Below are positions 1 through 12,566 of a DNA stretch of 64,000 nucleotides, piece after piece. How positions within the stretch are numbered: the first letter of the stretch is position 1; each line of letters starts with the position of its first letter. The position numbers and the translations under genes were made by a program. The DNA is from Haliclona indistincta (Eukaryota; Porifera; Demospongiae; Haplosclerida; Chalinidae). The notes beneath the pieces were generated by a model. The model made no database searches. It was not told the origin of the DNA and saw only the letters and a program-made list of their open reading frames with translations. The stretch lies in NCBI GenBank assembly GCA_964017065.1, contig OZ024787.1:6011301-6075300 (forward strand). The letters are read 5' to 3'.

Positions 1-531
1 TTAGGCAAGTAGACAGTCTACGAAGATTATGTCATTAGGCAAGGTAGACGGTCTAGAAAGAATAATGAAAACCCGGAAGAACGTGTGCACATTCCATCAG
101 AGAAAAATAACTGCAATAATATTACACCAGGACAAAGAAATGACAAACCAGCATTGATAATTTTCTCGCTCCCCTCCCATTTTTATCGAAGTGTGCTCTT
201 CCAACAATTTCTAAACGAAGCACTGCAGCTACCAATGTATCAGTGGTGTATTAGTCAAAGTTACTATCTTGTTGATTACTGACCAATATTAAACTCAAGC
301 TTTTTCATTGTCAATCAGTACATTCGAATATCCTTGCATCTCGTATTACATTGTGTATCGACCAGCCTTGACCAGAGTAAAGTGTGTTTGTGAAGCTAAG
401 GGTTGTAATACTAGGGAGCCAAGAATAGATGAGCAGAGGTGATTGCTCCTTTCTGCCCTTTAATGGCACCTAATTGATTTGTGTGCTACTCCTTGGCTTT
501 GTCACTGTCAATGAGTGTTTTTATACTGTAG
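1..531. other. Presumed FBXW7 intron, no coding seen
   Basis: No coding exon is recognised here. The segment ends in a splice acceptor at 530-531 that opens the first FBXW7 exon, so it is most simply an intron of that gene. Its first 60 bases hold two imperfect direct copies of a 24-bp unit (1-24 and 36-60). Confidence 0.5.
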
Positions 532-1407
532 GTATGGAATGTTGCCACTGGTTATTGTGAACACACACTTCATGGTCCACACAAGCACCAAAGTGCTGTC
601 ACAAGCCTTCAATTCACTGAAAACTTTGTTGTTACGAGCAGTGATGATGGCAGTGTTAAGCTTTGGGATATTAAAACTGGGGAATTCATTAGAGATCTTG
701 TTAGCTTGGACAGTGGTGGAAATGGTAAGCATTATTGTGATACAATGTGTTTATGCTACACATAATGGTACAAAATTCAAAACCAGTGGAAAGTATTTGT
801 GCCTCTTCACTGCCTATTGTGTATACCGTATAATTTTGGAGAGTCAAAATTTTGGTGAATGACCCAGATTTTGTGTTTTGGCGAATTTAATTTTGGCGTC
901 AAGTGCCTGGCTCACGTATTACTGTAATAGAAAAAGCAGATTTTGGCAAATGCTTGACGATTCGCCAAATTTGCCGAAGTTTCCTCTCGCCAAAATTACG
1001 GTACTGTGGTTCGATATTTGTTACAGCGTGTACAAATGTGTATACAGAACAAGTGGGCTCAAATGGCATTGCTTCAACGTCAGACAAGTTTAAGATAAAT
1101 ACATGTAAGCATGAAACTATGGGCTGTGAACACCTGGTACAGTCTATTGGGTGTGTACAGCACTTCGTACTCAAAATAAAAGTGATGTCTTAAAACTGAA
1201 TCGTTTATCTTACATCAATTATAATGGCTGACCAGTTGGCCACATAATATTATTACATACGCAGTCTCTACATATTCTATGATATTTTACACAGGTGGTG
1301 TTGTCTGGAGAGTGAGGTGTAATGATCGCAAGTTAGTGTGTGCTGTTGGTAGTCGCAATGGTATTGAAGATACTAAACTATTAGTCATTGATTTTGACAG
1401 TCACTGA
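532..1407 (+). CDS. FBXW7: F-box/WD40 protein FBXW7, C-terminal end (partial)
   Basis: Two exons are visible, 532-724 and 1295-1407 (stop TGA 1405-1407); the 5' part of the gene lies outside the window. The first exon encodes WD40 repeat sequence ([20 protein letters not shown]), the second [20 protein letters not shown] and a short tail ending in VIDFDSH. The match is to the last WD40 blades of FBXW7/archipelago. In that family the eight-bladed propeller binds phosphodegrons of cyclin E, MYC and Notch for the SCF ubiquitin ligase in the nucleus. The F-box and the phosphate-binding arginines are upstream and not seen. The splice joins GG|GT cleanly in frame. The 570-bp intron contains a small inverted-repeat element. 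The gene is convergent with VPS16. Confidence 0.9.
824..1004. mobile_element. Short inverted-repeat element (MITE-like) in FBXW7 intron
   Basis: The ends form an imperfect inverted repeat: TACCGTATAATTTTGG on the left and CCAAAATTACGGTA on the right. The interior is AT-rich with repeated TTCGCCAAAATT-type words on both strands. It has no coding capacity. The terminal word resembles the longer TATACCGTATAGCC elements at 10712 and 30822, so it may be a distant relative. Confidence 0.5.
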
Positions 1408-2067
1408 TCAAAGCAATTATATCACTCGCTCATCTCAATGCAACTCATCTCACTATGCCTTTAATTTTATTTCATTAAGTGACCTCATCAAATATTTTGT
1501 CCATGTCAAATGGCACTAAAAGAAAACTATGCCGTTTGGCTCGGCAGTGGTATGTAGGGATGACCGCTGTGGCTAATCTGAGTGATACAGTTATTCATAC
1601 TACATGCACTGTGTCATGCCTTGTAACTGATACTGGCCAACTGGCTGCCCTAGAGTTTTACAGTGTTACTCCTTAAATATTGTTCGTAGAGACATGTGTC
1701 TCTACGAACAATAAACAGCCTTGTCTCTAGGCCACACCCTCCTTTCAAATTAGGGTGTGACCTGAGGACAAGGCTAGGACACACATCAATCATAGATATT
1801 ACAGCAGTTTTATTACATGCAACCATAACAGCAGTTAAATGTATCATGTTTACGTTGTCAATCCAGTCTACAAACACACTGACTAAAGAATTTAATCACA
1901 TTAGTCAAGAACAATAAACACAAATGAGATTTTGTGAACAGGCTATTTCTGTTGTCAGAATTATGTTTCTTATAGCACATAAACTCAAACCGTGTTAAAA
2001 ACACTCGACAATAATAAAATCAAATCTACAAAAGAATTTGTTATTATAGTCTTTGTATGTACAAATA
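1408..2067. repeat. FBXW7-VPS16 convergent intergenic region with two hairpins
   Basis: This 660-bp spacer separates two convergent 3' ends. It contains a perfect 36-bp palindrome at 1678-1713, and directly after it an imperfect hairpin at 1718-1774 with GCCTTGTC...GGACAAGGC arms. AATAAA at 1711-1716 could serve FBXW7. No coding sequence is recognised. Confidence 0.6.
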
Positions 2068-5000
2068 TTAAGTTGCTCCAAGCCTTGACTTCATCTGTTG
2101 TACAAGCATTGCCAATTCTGGTTGACGACCTGCCTTTGACAAAATTTCATCCAAAGTACCGATGTCACGCTCACTAAATGCAGCCTCTGCAGCTTTTTTC
2201 AAATCTCTAGAAATATCAGAATAAAAAACACTTGTGCTAAATTCTATGACTATCATGTACACCTACACAGCACTAGCAGCACTAATTTAATTTATAGTGT
2301 AGAGCAAAAATACATTGCCAATCACAAATCTTCCAAGCCACAGGACTAAATGAAATAGGTAGGGAGCCAGGTAATGCACAAAACAATGGTTGATGAGCTA
2401 GTGCATGTGTTGACACCATCCCAATGATGCTGTTCTTACCCAGCTCTCATGTATAGAGCACTTCTGTTCTCAGGAGATGCCTTTGGTATATACTTGAGAG
2501 ACTCATTGTAGCGACTGCGTTCCAAGCATATCTCAGCAAAGGGCTATAATTCATAAGACATGTGCATAAATTAATAGCTAGAAATAATATATGTACCTCA
2601 TAACCAATGGGAGACTTCTTTTGCTTTGAGAAACGTTCCAATTCCTCGAAATCAGGAATATCGGCTAACCCTCTAAGTTTTGCCCACCAATATCTACAAA
2701 AAGAATGAACAGCCAGGCATAATAATTATATAGGGTTTCAAATACACATATAGTACATGTACATGTATTACTGACAGGAAGCAAGTTCACAACAAAAGTT
2801 AATCACCACAGTAATACAGGGGGAAATGGCTAATATGCAAGTACTTGTCATTTTCTGGATTAAACATAATGTGATTTGTCAAGATGTAGCAAATGCACAC
2901 AAATCTGAGCAGCTATTAGATGTAGCTAACAATCTATGTAATCATAAAGAGTTCATAACTGAGAATAATATGTTATTGAATATGCAAAGCTGTTATCTGT
3001 ATTCTGCTCATACTGTGACCTCAAATGAGATTCATTGGCCCAAATGATTTGGTAGTTCTGTTCACATTGCACTATAATATTTTAGTGTTGAATACTCTCA
3101 TTTGTTGTAATCCTTTATGTATCAAATTGTAAAGTTCATTCTTTTGAACTTACAAAGACTCTGCCATCTTAAATGTCTTCTTTAGCTGCTCAGCTTTCTT
3201 AAAATGTTGATGCTTTACACACTGTAAAAAAATAATATTAATCAAAAGTTAAATAACACAGAAAAAACCTATTTTGACTATGAAGATTAGGGTTAACCAT
3301 TAAAATTGGCTCAAAATTGACAGAAGTTTTTTATTCTTACAACATGGGCAACATCAAAGGCGCCATCTCTCTGTATTTTCACGAGCGTAATATTGAATGG
3401 TAAATATTTTTTTTACAGCATGAGCGCCACCGTTACCTGAGCACTTCAAAAGCTTGATGTCACCCATGAAGCAACGATAAATCATTTAATGTTGGTGAGT
3501 CAAGATTTACAAGATTTATGGCTCTCAGGTCCCATATCGCGTAAAGCACTCCTCCCAACATTTATGTGATCATTCTAAACTACTTATAGCACCGTATACC
3601 TGGCATGTCCAGGTGAATTGGCCAAACTACCGAAGTATGCATTTCTGGGCCGCCTAAAGCCCTAAAATGCTAAGCATTGAGAGATGCTGCCCCTTGAACA
3701 TGGAGGCATTCTTTAAAATGTTCTTTAAAATGACAGAATATGTCGTATATGCTTTTAAATCGCTACAAATCAATTCCAAGTGTCCTAAATTCTCAATATT
3801 ACTTTGTGCAAAATCAGAGGGATACTTTGTATGTTTACGACCATGTAAAAACTCTGAGATGGCCACTCCCACTTTAGAACTGAAGCCACTTAAGTTTTGC
3901 AACCGTGTCTTGTTCGGGCTAATTTTGGTCTTCATTTAACCTTGGTGATTGATACAAAAACCTGGTGGTGTCCAGGTGACAATTTAGACTATAAATTATT
4001 CTGTGCTAAAGTATGCATTTTCGGAAACCCTGAAAGCCAAAAATGCCAAAAGCAGCAAAGGGCTCCGCCCCTTCGAACCCCAGTTAACAGGAATACATCG
4101 GCTTTTAAAATCTCTCGTACTGCACGTTTTGAGTGAGAAGGGAGCAGTGAAAACCAGTGGGTTTGACTTATCACAACACGTCGTCAGTGGTTAAAGGCTA
4201 AGGCCATGACTCCATGAGTGACCTTTTCGGCAATAGTAAAGCATAAGAGCTAAAACCGTCTTAGTGTAATAGAACATGAAAAGCTAGTGTAACTATAATG
4301 TTGTTGCAATTACCTCAAAGACAGTGTCAAATAACGACGCTCCGATGACACTTATTCCTGCAGCTTTTAAATCATCTTGAGCTTTTAGCAGCTTCTCTTG
4401 TTCTTCAGTTACCTAAAATGTAAAAAATAATGATTATGCACTTGATTGTGCTAAACTTAGCCTCGTACCCAGGCCTATTGAGGAGAAGAAATAAGGCCTG
4501 GTATCTACTGTTTGCACATGCGTGGGTAGCGATGGAATTCCACCGCCGCCGGTTATCATCGTACATGTTTGCAGTATGTGATGAATAATTCATCGGTTTT
4601 CTTAGCAGTTCGTGAAGCACTCCTGTTTGCAATCTACTCTGATGACTGTATTGTATCGTCTTTCTTGAAGCTCTATCACAATAGCAGAAGTACAATTTTA
4701 CAATTGGGTGCTCCTGGTAGCGGAAACGAGCGACATCGATCGACAATAGCAGCGTGAAATTTCACGCGATTAAGCACTGTCGTGTATGCAGGCTCATCAC
4801 AAAGTTATTCGCCGACTCCAGAGCTAGACCTGACGATCAAGCCGCTTCTTAGCCAGTTGTTTATAGGCTTAATAACTTAGGTGTGGCAGAGGTGTGGCCA
4901 GAATAACTGCTACCATGTTTTCATGACGCAATCGGAATATTTTACAGTAAAATACACGGATATTTAGCGCATGCGCAAGCAGTAGATACCAGGCGCTTAT

Positions 5001-8000
5001 TTCTTGTCCCCTAGCGCCTGGGTACGAGGCTATGCTAAACTGAGTTACTGTATGTGGGCATAAAATCTAATCCTGTAGACACCCCATATATATTTCCACC
5101 ATGACAGTATAATACAACATCTAGCGAACATACACTAAACCTTTTGGTGAAAGGGATGTAGGCCATCACTGAACTTCCTGTGAGCATCAATCAAGAGTGA
5201 TCCATCAACAATGCCATCATCACTTCCCTGCGCAAAGAGATTAGGCGTAAATGACTTTAGACCATAATTCAATGAAATTCTGCAATTTTATTGGTCAGCC
5301 AGAAGTGTTCTAAGTTAAGTAGAACCAACGGCTTATTGAGCCGCGAAGCGGCGAGAGTGCATGCCACTAATGAAAACAGCATACTGAGTGTTACTACAAG
5401 TAGAATTTATAAATAATTTTTTATTAGTAAGTTAATGTTTCCGGTTAGTCACGTGCACGAGCTGCTAAGAACGCAAGTACACACTGTGCTGTCAATATCG
5501 CCATCGATACTGCACTGCGCGCATGAAGCAAAGGCGAAGATGGACCTACAGAACAGTGTCTCAAGTGTCTGTACTGTGCAAACCTGTGGCAGCCACGGTT
5601 GTACTTATAGGTGTTTAAGTGCAATAGATCCAGGTAAACTGCTAGTATGCTTATCCATTGGCATTGAGTCACTAGCTGCCGATCTTGGTACGCGCTGCCG
5701 GCCTTTTCAGTTGTAGTGCAAACATTGTGCCACAGTAATGTGAAATATGCACCGTAGCCATGGTAACGTGCACTAGTAGTATGTACGCACACTGCATTGA
5801 GACCGTACGAGACAAGAGTATACACGAGCCATGGGCCTTGGCAGTGCTTTTTATTAACCTTCGTCTCCATTGAACTAGCTGGTCGGTCTACCGTGGTGCT
5901 CGGGGCGTACGTCCTACTCGACATGGCTACTCGTTAGTACTCGCGCGATACGTGAAACGCAATTTGATTGGCTTGCCCGATTTCATGGCAAGGGCCACAA
6001 CTCGTTCAATAGCGTTTTACCAGACCCTTCCCTTTGGTTGGGTCTGGCACGCGAGACTATAAAGGCACTAGGTGCGCTGAAGAAAGAAGAAGAAAGAAAA
6101 AATGAAGATGACGAAACTCGATTTTCCCCGTTTCCAGGTTCGTCACTTTAGTAACAATTTCGAGCAATTTCCTTGCTACTGTAAGATGGGGCAACGCCAG
6201 AGAGCAGATCTAGGTGTCTTTGGCCGTATAAAATTCATCACCAGGTGAAATATCAGCGTTTGAACGCTAATACATTCCACCATTTTGTTTTCTCATTCAT
6301 CCCTACATAGGGAGTCACTACCGTGCCTCCCTAATACTAGGTACTAGGCAACTGGCTAGTAGCAAAATTTATATGCAAACCTTTTTACTATAGCACTGGA
6401 TAAGATACTCAATACCAGCTCCGAGACTGTCACCTTCCTGATCATATAAATTGATCAAGCTTTCTCGATTGGTCTCTCTAAAATGCTGCGATGTGTACAT
6501 AATTACATTCACAAGAGAGGAAAGCACTACCTTCTTGTACAAAGCAGCAGCAACAGGCTGGTGAATAAAGGTCTGAAGAAATTGAGCAGTGTTTTCTGAT
6601 TGTTGCATCTTCTCCAACACTTCGTAGACTGTTTCAATGTTTATAATAGTAACACAATAAAAATTTATTTCCATTACCTAGTTGTGCATCACCACTGTCA
6701 ATAGCCTTGTCCAAAGCCTTGTTAGCTTCATCCATCTCCATCAGCATTTTAACTTGGTCACTCACCAATACTTCATGCTCCAAAAGCTGAAAGCAAATAC
6801 ATAATCATAGTACAGTATGTGACAAAAAACTTATGCTTTGTACGTGTATCATGGTACGTAACGAAATGCGTAAGAGCGGGACATAACATAATGCATAAGA
6901 GCATGTTGGACAAGTAAACGGGCGAAAACCTTGGTGACGGTACAGTGTTAGCTCTCATATATGAGGCATTCTGCTCTTCACATACATGTACCTGGCACAA
7001 AAACACCAACGTGCAAGATAATGCATGTTTCACGTATAGATTGCATAAGTTTCTTTTGTCCTGATTTCTAGCTATCAAGCCACTAAACATGTGATTATCT
7101 AAAATTATTTTAAGACTTTATACAAATTGTACATGTATTATTATGTCAAGTAGGCATAAGGCTTTGGGTTGAATACTACAAAACTGATTGTATTTGTATT
7201 TACAATTTGAAATTCAGTATCAACTATGTAACACTCGCAATGCATCACCTGGAAAACAAGACGATTTCTCTTCCTTTCTTTAGCAAATCTGGCTATTTCT
7301 GCAAATGAAATCACAACGCTGCTCTGCATAAACCTTTCCAGTATTATTCTTGCTACATCATCATCTTTCAAAGACGAGTCTAGCACCTAACAGAAACGAT
7401 AATAATTTGAAAAACAGGCAATAATCTAACAGTTATAGAATTCTGACCGTAAGGACTTACCTTTGCTCTCTATTTTTAGCATAACGGCTTTCAGTTGATT
7501 TATAAGCACTTTTTGATCATTTTTGTTATTTTCAGAGGATAGTTAAACTGCTATACTATGTTGCACACTTGGTGATGCGCCAGTTGAGGTCAAGAATTTG
7601 AATAGTTAAACACACTCTTATGTAGCCTAGACTATGTACACAAAATTGAATTTGAAAATATCCAATTCCCAATGCTTTCCCAACTCAGTTATGCATACCG
7701 TAGATCGTATTATTTTCATGGACATTGAATTTCGTGAATTTCGCGAATTAGCATGCATTCGCAAAATTTAATTGGGACAAAAACTTTGGAACTGTCGCCT
7801 TAGCCATAACTATATTTCCACATAAAAGTAGTGGCATGGCGTATACACATCATGCTTCACGCAAGTTTAAAATGTGAGAAAAAAAGCACTAGTCTTGACC
7901 TCATTCACATTTTCAACTGGTATTGGCCCAGCCTACAAATCTGATAAAATTATGTACCTTGCCGATGGCCCATTGCCTCAATACTTTAGCCTCTCCTTTA

Positions 8001-11000
8001 ATAGCTGGAACCTTCAAGTAGTTGCAAGTTGCTAGAGCTAATGGATACAGCTCACGATTAATCAGCCTAAAGACAAAATTAATTATAATTCAGTCTCCCA
8101 ATGTATATAAATAATCTAGCTACTTGATACAAAATGCATTAATTTTTGTTAACTCTGACACTTTAGTAGCATGAACCATAAACCATGAAAATTGCTACAG
8201 ACCTTTGCAAGTTGCTTGACAGCAGAGATTGTGAAATGGGCATTGGCCTATAACAGTTAGCCTGGTAGCCAACGCCCATTTTACAATTTCTGCTGTCAAG
8301 CAACTTGCAAAGGTCTGTATGCACCAAAATTAATGTACAAATAATAATTTATAATCATGAGCATGTACCTGTCAATAAGCACACCAGGAGATAGACGAAG
8401 AAATCTACACATGTATTATGAAAGATTCAAATGAGGTTAAGGAAACAAGATTAACGTACTGTCGATAAGTGATTGGAATGCCTACAACTTCATGCCTTAC
8501 AGTGTTCAGCACCCTCAGTTGTCGACAGGTGTCTGTGAATTTGTCAACAATCTCTTGTGTAATCTCAGGACCGAGAAATCCTTTGCCAAAGTTGGCAGAC
8601 TGTAACAAAGAAAGAGTTTACATAAAGCATTGGCTGCGTCAAAGATAATAGACTACGTAACCATAGTCTATAATAATATATCTGACTGAATGACTAAAGT
8701 GGATAGGAAATTCAAATTTCGTATACAGTATAGATGCCAATATCATGTTCAATTTTAATCTGCTGGTGTACAAAGGTACTGGTACATCATTCCTAAAATC
8801 ACAATATTATTCCAATGCAAAAAGCAAATAGAAACATAAAACAAAGAATTCTGGCTTTTAAAAGGTTCTCTTTTACAATGCTGTATTGTGCAGACCCATA
8901 CCATTAGTAAAGACTGCTGCACTTTAGGATGAAACTCTTCAGATGCAGCATCCAGGCACTGCTTCACAGCATCAATTAGCTTATCCTTGACATAACGGAT
9001 AAACTCATCCGCCTTATGACTCTCTTCTCCCTATATGCAACTATCATGACGGAATCGAACATGCTAAACACAAACTTGATACTCTTTGAATGAATCATTT
9101 AGCAAGGCACCGGGTGAAAGTGAACCAACGCGCAAAACTTGAAGTGAAGCAGCTATATACACATTATCAGTAAAAATAATTGTGATAAAATAAACATTTC
9201 AACCTTACATGAAACTCTGTGTAAAAATTCACAGCTATTGTTAGTCAGTATTCTAATGCCATCAACTTCAGGAAGCATGACACAAGGATATCGAGATGGT
9301 AGTCTAGTGTGCAAATTAAGGAAACACTTAAACCCGACTTATACACATTATTTTAAACTACAATTAATTTTTGTGTATTGTACACTTTCTGATAGGATAC
9401 TTGCACCAGTGTTTACCAAAACCCTTCAGAAATAACAGCTTCTCAAACAATACAGCCACAAAGTCATTGGCAGACCTAAACAGAAAAATGAATACTCACA
9501 ATTAAATAGTATTTTAGAGAAATAAAATTGACAATACGTTGTATTCTTGAACAAAAAATGATCACCATAAAGCTTATTGAAATAGTCGTTGCCTCTTACT
9601 ATAAATCTCACTAATTTCTGGATTGGAACTTGAAACCAATTTTTGGGCTGATACTTATGTGGCCCGTGTCAATAGTTTAGTCCCCAGATGCAGTCCAAGT
9701 TGAATCCATGTTCATGGGCTAGCTACTGTTCATAGACTATCCTACTATATTGCTATTTTTTAGCTATAGAGCAAGTTGTAACTAGTACAGTGTGTAATGC
9801 ATGTAACATATGGTGTATACTCACCATTCCATTTGCATCACCTTTGAAGAAGACTGAGTATCAAACTCGATATCAGGTGTCTAATAGAAATGAGTTTTAT
9901 TAAAATACACAGCTTATTGCTATGCAATGTAGGACCCTCTGTCTCAATAACACATGCACCAACTAGAGTTCTTCTGCACTGCCATGGCTCATCAGCACAG
10001 AGCAGTCTAGCATTATCTACATGCTCGCTCAGTCTCATCGTGCCTGTAATAACATACATACTAACACAGCCAAACGCGAGCACCCATGCGTCTAGGGTAA
10101 CTACATGCATCTCACTCAATAATATATCACACAGTAATAATATCCCGCACAGTAATTTATTGATAACATACTCTAAAGTCTGAAGACCCAGCCCAAAGAT
10201 ATCCTTCTTTGTCTATGAGGGCAGCTTGTTTTCCATTTGTTGAAATGGCAATTCGAATCCAGCGAGGAGCAGGATCCTTTTTGCAGGCAACTATCTATAT
10301 TAATTTTATAAACAATGAATGTTACATGTGCACATCATAAACTCAGCATTCTTTACCACAGGAATGGCTTCATATGGCTGAAGTATGTAAAGTTTAGTGT
10401 CAACCACTGCTACCACATACACATTGTTGCCCTGTGGTAGCACAGCCCAGTATGTAGGCCCAGTACCTGCTGCTATACATGTAAAAACAAATCATTAATC
10501 TATAAATCGTGATACAACCATACTTGGAAGATCAGCCAGAGCCTTAAGTCTAATTTCATCCTTGGGCCGATCAGAATTGGAAACAACGAAGAATTGAAAT
10601 TTGTTTGTCATAATTGCTAGTCCGCTGTTTCCTTCAGAAGTGTGGAAGAATTTGCATTCAGCAACACCAGAATGTTGCATTTCCTAAGAATGTGCAATGT
10701 ACAGTAATTTATATACCGTATAGCCGTTTTTTTTCGCTGGTCAAATATTTCGTTAGCCAAATTTTGGCTTGGTCTAATTTTCGTCACAGAGCCACATCAC
10801 AAATTTTTTAAATAGCCAAAAAGAATTTTTCGAAATCTTATTTTCGACCTGCACCAGCCGTTCGAAAATTAAATCCACATGAAAATAACCGGCTATACGG
10901 TATACCTCAACACATGTATGTGGGCCAAGAACACACTACAAAAAGCCAATCACTTTATTCACACGAGAGCCATAATGAAGAATAATGTGAATATAGAGCC

Positions 11001-12323
11001 AAACAGAAATGCATAATGAGAGTGAATAGTGATGGCTGACTAAGTTACATAAAGAAACATCAATATGTCAGCAATGCGCTTACAGTCATGTAAAACACTC
11101 ACATTGTACAACACAGATAATAACTTACTCGTGAGAGTTGTTTAGAAAAGACTTTCTCTCCATTCAGACTATGTACAACAATTGTACCATCTTCAAAAAC
11201 ACTCATGAGACTTTCTGTGGCTGTCCATCCAAAGCCAGCAAGCCGTCCACCTTCAAACTGAAAATGAGAATATTTTTAACAATAAGATACAAACTAACAA
11301 CAAAGCAGTTATGCTTAACCTGGATAGTTGTCATCTTTCGACCAGCCATGGTGTAAATTTCAATAACTAAGCCTTCACTAGCCTTTCTGCCAGGTACCAG
11401 AACAGCTATAAAGAGAATGATTCAAGTCAAACACAAGGCACTAAATTTAAAGTACATAGAAGAATGAAATACACAGAACTGTGTCATTACATACACTGGT
11501 AGTAATTATAATCATCAACAATGTCAATACTCAGTTCCTGGCTTCACTAAAGTTATTTAAAATGAGTACAGCAGACCCTCACTTATCTGGCCATCGAGTA
11601 TAATCTATTTGACATAGTTCAGGAAAAGAAAAGCATTAAATTTTACTTTCAAAGGCAAAGCATAATAATATAGACCGACGTATATTGGCGTATTTTCACG
11701 TATACGGATATTTCACTAATTAGGATTAGGACTGGTCCTACTCAGCCTGGATAAGTGAGGGTCAACTCCTGCTTCATCGACACCCGTCTAGTAGAAAAAT
11801 TAAATTATTCATAGTAACAAGGTCACACTAAACCTGGGGCGCAGCCCCCAGACCCCACCTAAACCTAAAATACTAAACCTAACCACTAACAAAACTATAA
11901 CACAAAAAAAACATTTTTTAAACCCCGCGATGAGTGTGGCTATCTTTTATCCATTTGACGAAGTGGGAATCGATTAAATTAGAGCCTGACATTCCCTTTT
12001 TTATTATAGTCTCATGCCAGTCAATATACTAAACTTAATTTAGCTAGCTACAAAGCATGCCACCTAGAGCTAGTAAATGTGAACATACCAACAGGTCCTC
12101 CATAAGGTGCCAGAGCTACCTGCTGGTCTTGAAGTGACAAGCCGCAACTGAGCGAGAACACTTGATAGCACCTAATTGTGACAACCGTAAAGCTTGAAAG
12201 CAGCCATTTGAAACTATCTCACTTTACAAAACAGTCTCCCAATGGGCTCCAATTTTCTGTGGCAGAAACTTGAACATCGTTGACATTGATTCCAAGCTGT
12301 AGCTGATCGCCGTGATCCGCCAT
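2068..12323 (-). CDS. VPS16: Vacuolar protein sorting protein VPS16 (HOPS/CORVET core subunit)
   Basis: Complete gene on the minus strand, start ATG 12323-12321, stop 2070-2068. Approximate exons from the 5' end: 12220-12323, 12089-12173, 11322-11406, 11131-11260, 10527-10682, 10358-10475, 10173-10285, 9826-9880, 9430-9474, 9210-9297, 9074-9153, 8902-9031, 8460-8598, 8369-8403, 7959-8066, 7250-7386, 6685-6787, 6530-6633, 6381-6485, 5143-5227, 4316-4411, 3153-3221, 2598-2695, 2435-2542, 2068-2208. Diagnostic stretches are ENWSPLGD near the N-terminus, [33 protein letters not shown]-like helical repeats, and [13 protein letters not shown] near the C-terminus, in the order seen in animal VPS16. 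The protein has an N-terminal beta-propeller region followed by alpha-solenoid; in HOPS and CORVET it binds VPS33A and supports endosome/lysosome fusion. It shares a 243-bp divergent promoter with the next gene. Several introns hold transposon relics. Confidence 0.93.
3595..4085 (-). repeat. Dispersed repeat, copy A (minus orientation), in VPS16 intron
   Basis: Read on the minus strand, 3780-4085 matches 15938-16221 and 54390-54742. Shared words are GAAGACCAAAATTAGC, GGCTTCAGTTCTAAAGTGGG and TCACCAAGG. A second partial copy lies at about 3595-3700 in the same orientation (ACCTGG...TCCAGGTGA...GTATGCATTT), so the locus has two adjacent fragments. There is no intact reading frame. Confidence 0.6.
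4458..5032. mobile_element. Non-autonomous DNA transposon with 9-bp target duplication
   Basis: Terminal inverted repeats of about 65 bp begin TAGCCTCGTACCCAGGC at 4458 and end with the reverse complement at 5032. A perfect 9-bp direct repeat TGCTAAACT flanks the element (4449-4457 and 5033-5041). A 9-bp duplication with long inverted repeats is the pattern of Mutator-like elements; that assignment is an inference. The 575-bp body has no credible transposase. It sits in a VPS16 intron. Confidence 0.85.
5228..6380. other. VPS16 long intron with repeat-like material
   Basis: This 1.15-kb intron has one recognisable repeat: 5298-5338 (TGGTCAGCCAGAAGTGTTCT and following) recurs at 14902-14941 in the RS gene. 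The stretch 5440-6060 is noticeably richer in G+C and CpG than its surroundings and holds a long minus-strand open frame (5445-5924) of no recognisable family. It is probably transposon-derived. Confidence 0.4.
8197..8318. repeat. Long hairpin with 50-bp arms in VPS16 intron
   Basis: ACAGACCTTTGCAAGTTGCT runs on through a roughly 50-bp arm that reappears inverted, ending at 8318. The loop is about 25 bp and the arms have only a few mismatches. It has no coding capacity; it is a fold-back element or MITE. Confidence 0.8.
10712..10904. mobile_element. TATACCGTATAGCC-type MITE in VPS16 intron
   Basis: This element of about 193 bp has ends TATACCGTATAGCCGTTTT and GAAAATAACCGGCTATACGG followed by TATA, an almost exact inverted pair of about 24 bp. 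TA lies at both borders, compatible with a TA target duplication as in Tc1/mariner-type elements. The interior has further imperfect inverted words and no coding sequence. Confidence 0.75.
11569..11768. mobile_element. MITE with ACCCTCACTTATC ends in VPS16 intron
   Basis: The left end GACCCTCACTTATCTGG and the right end CCTGGATAAGTGAGGGTC form an inverted pair about 200 bp apart. The word resembles the termini of pogo/Tigger-type elements, which is a family-level guess. The outer borders are not precise and the interior is non-coding. Confidence 0.6.
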
Positions 12324-12566
12324 TGCTAGGCCTAGGGCGTGTTAGCTGAGGGGCGGGGCAAAGCAAAATAAGGGGTGGAGTGTTATTGCAGGAGAGGCGG
12401 AGAGATCGAGATAGAGCTAACCACTTTCAGCGTTTCAGCTGTACCTTCAAAAGATATTTCTGGTATACTTTGTAATTTTATTATTTATTATAATTATTCG
12501 TTATAATTCTAGTTTGAGTGAATAAGTATCTATGATCGAGTCTCGTGGTGGTTAATTCATTTGCAA
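12324..12566. promoter_or_regulatory. Shared divergent promoter region, VPS16 / RS-rich gene
   Basis: Only 243 bp separate the two divergent start codons, so both core promoters and 5' leaders must lie here. The VPS16 side is more G+C-rich (GGGGCGGGGC at 12351-12360, a GC-box-like word); the other side is strongly AT-rich. No clear TATA box is positioned for either gene. Confidence 0.6.

Noticed and set aside
5445..5924. 159-codon minus-strand open frame in a VPS16 intron
   Set aside because: No recognisable domain and low-complexity amino acid composition; it sits in a GC-rich, transposon-like patch with no supporting splice structure.
11850..11885. CCTAAA/CCTAAC-rich patch resembling interstitial telomere sequence
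   Set aside because: The units are irregular and interrupted; there is no run of two perfect TTAGGG repeats.
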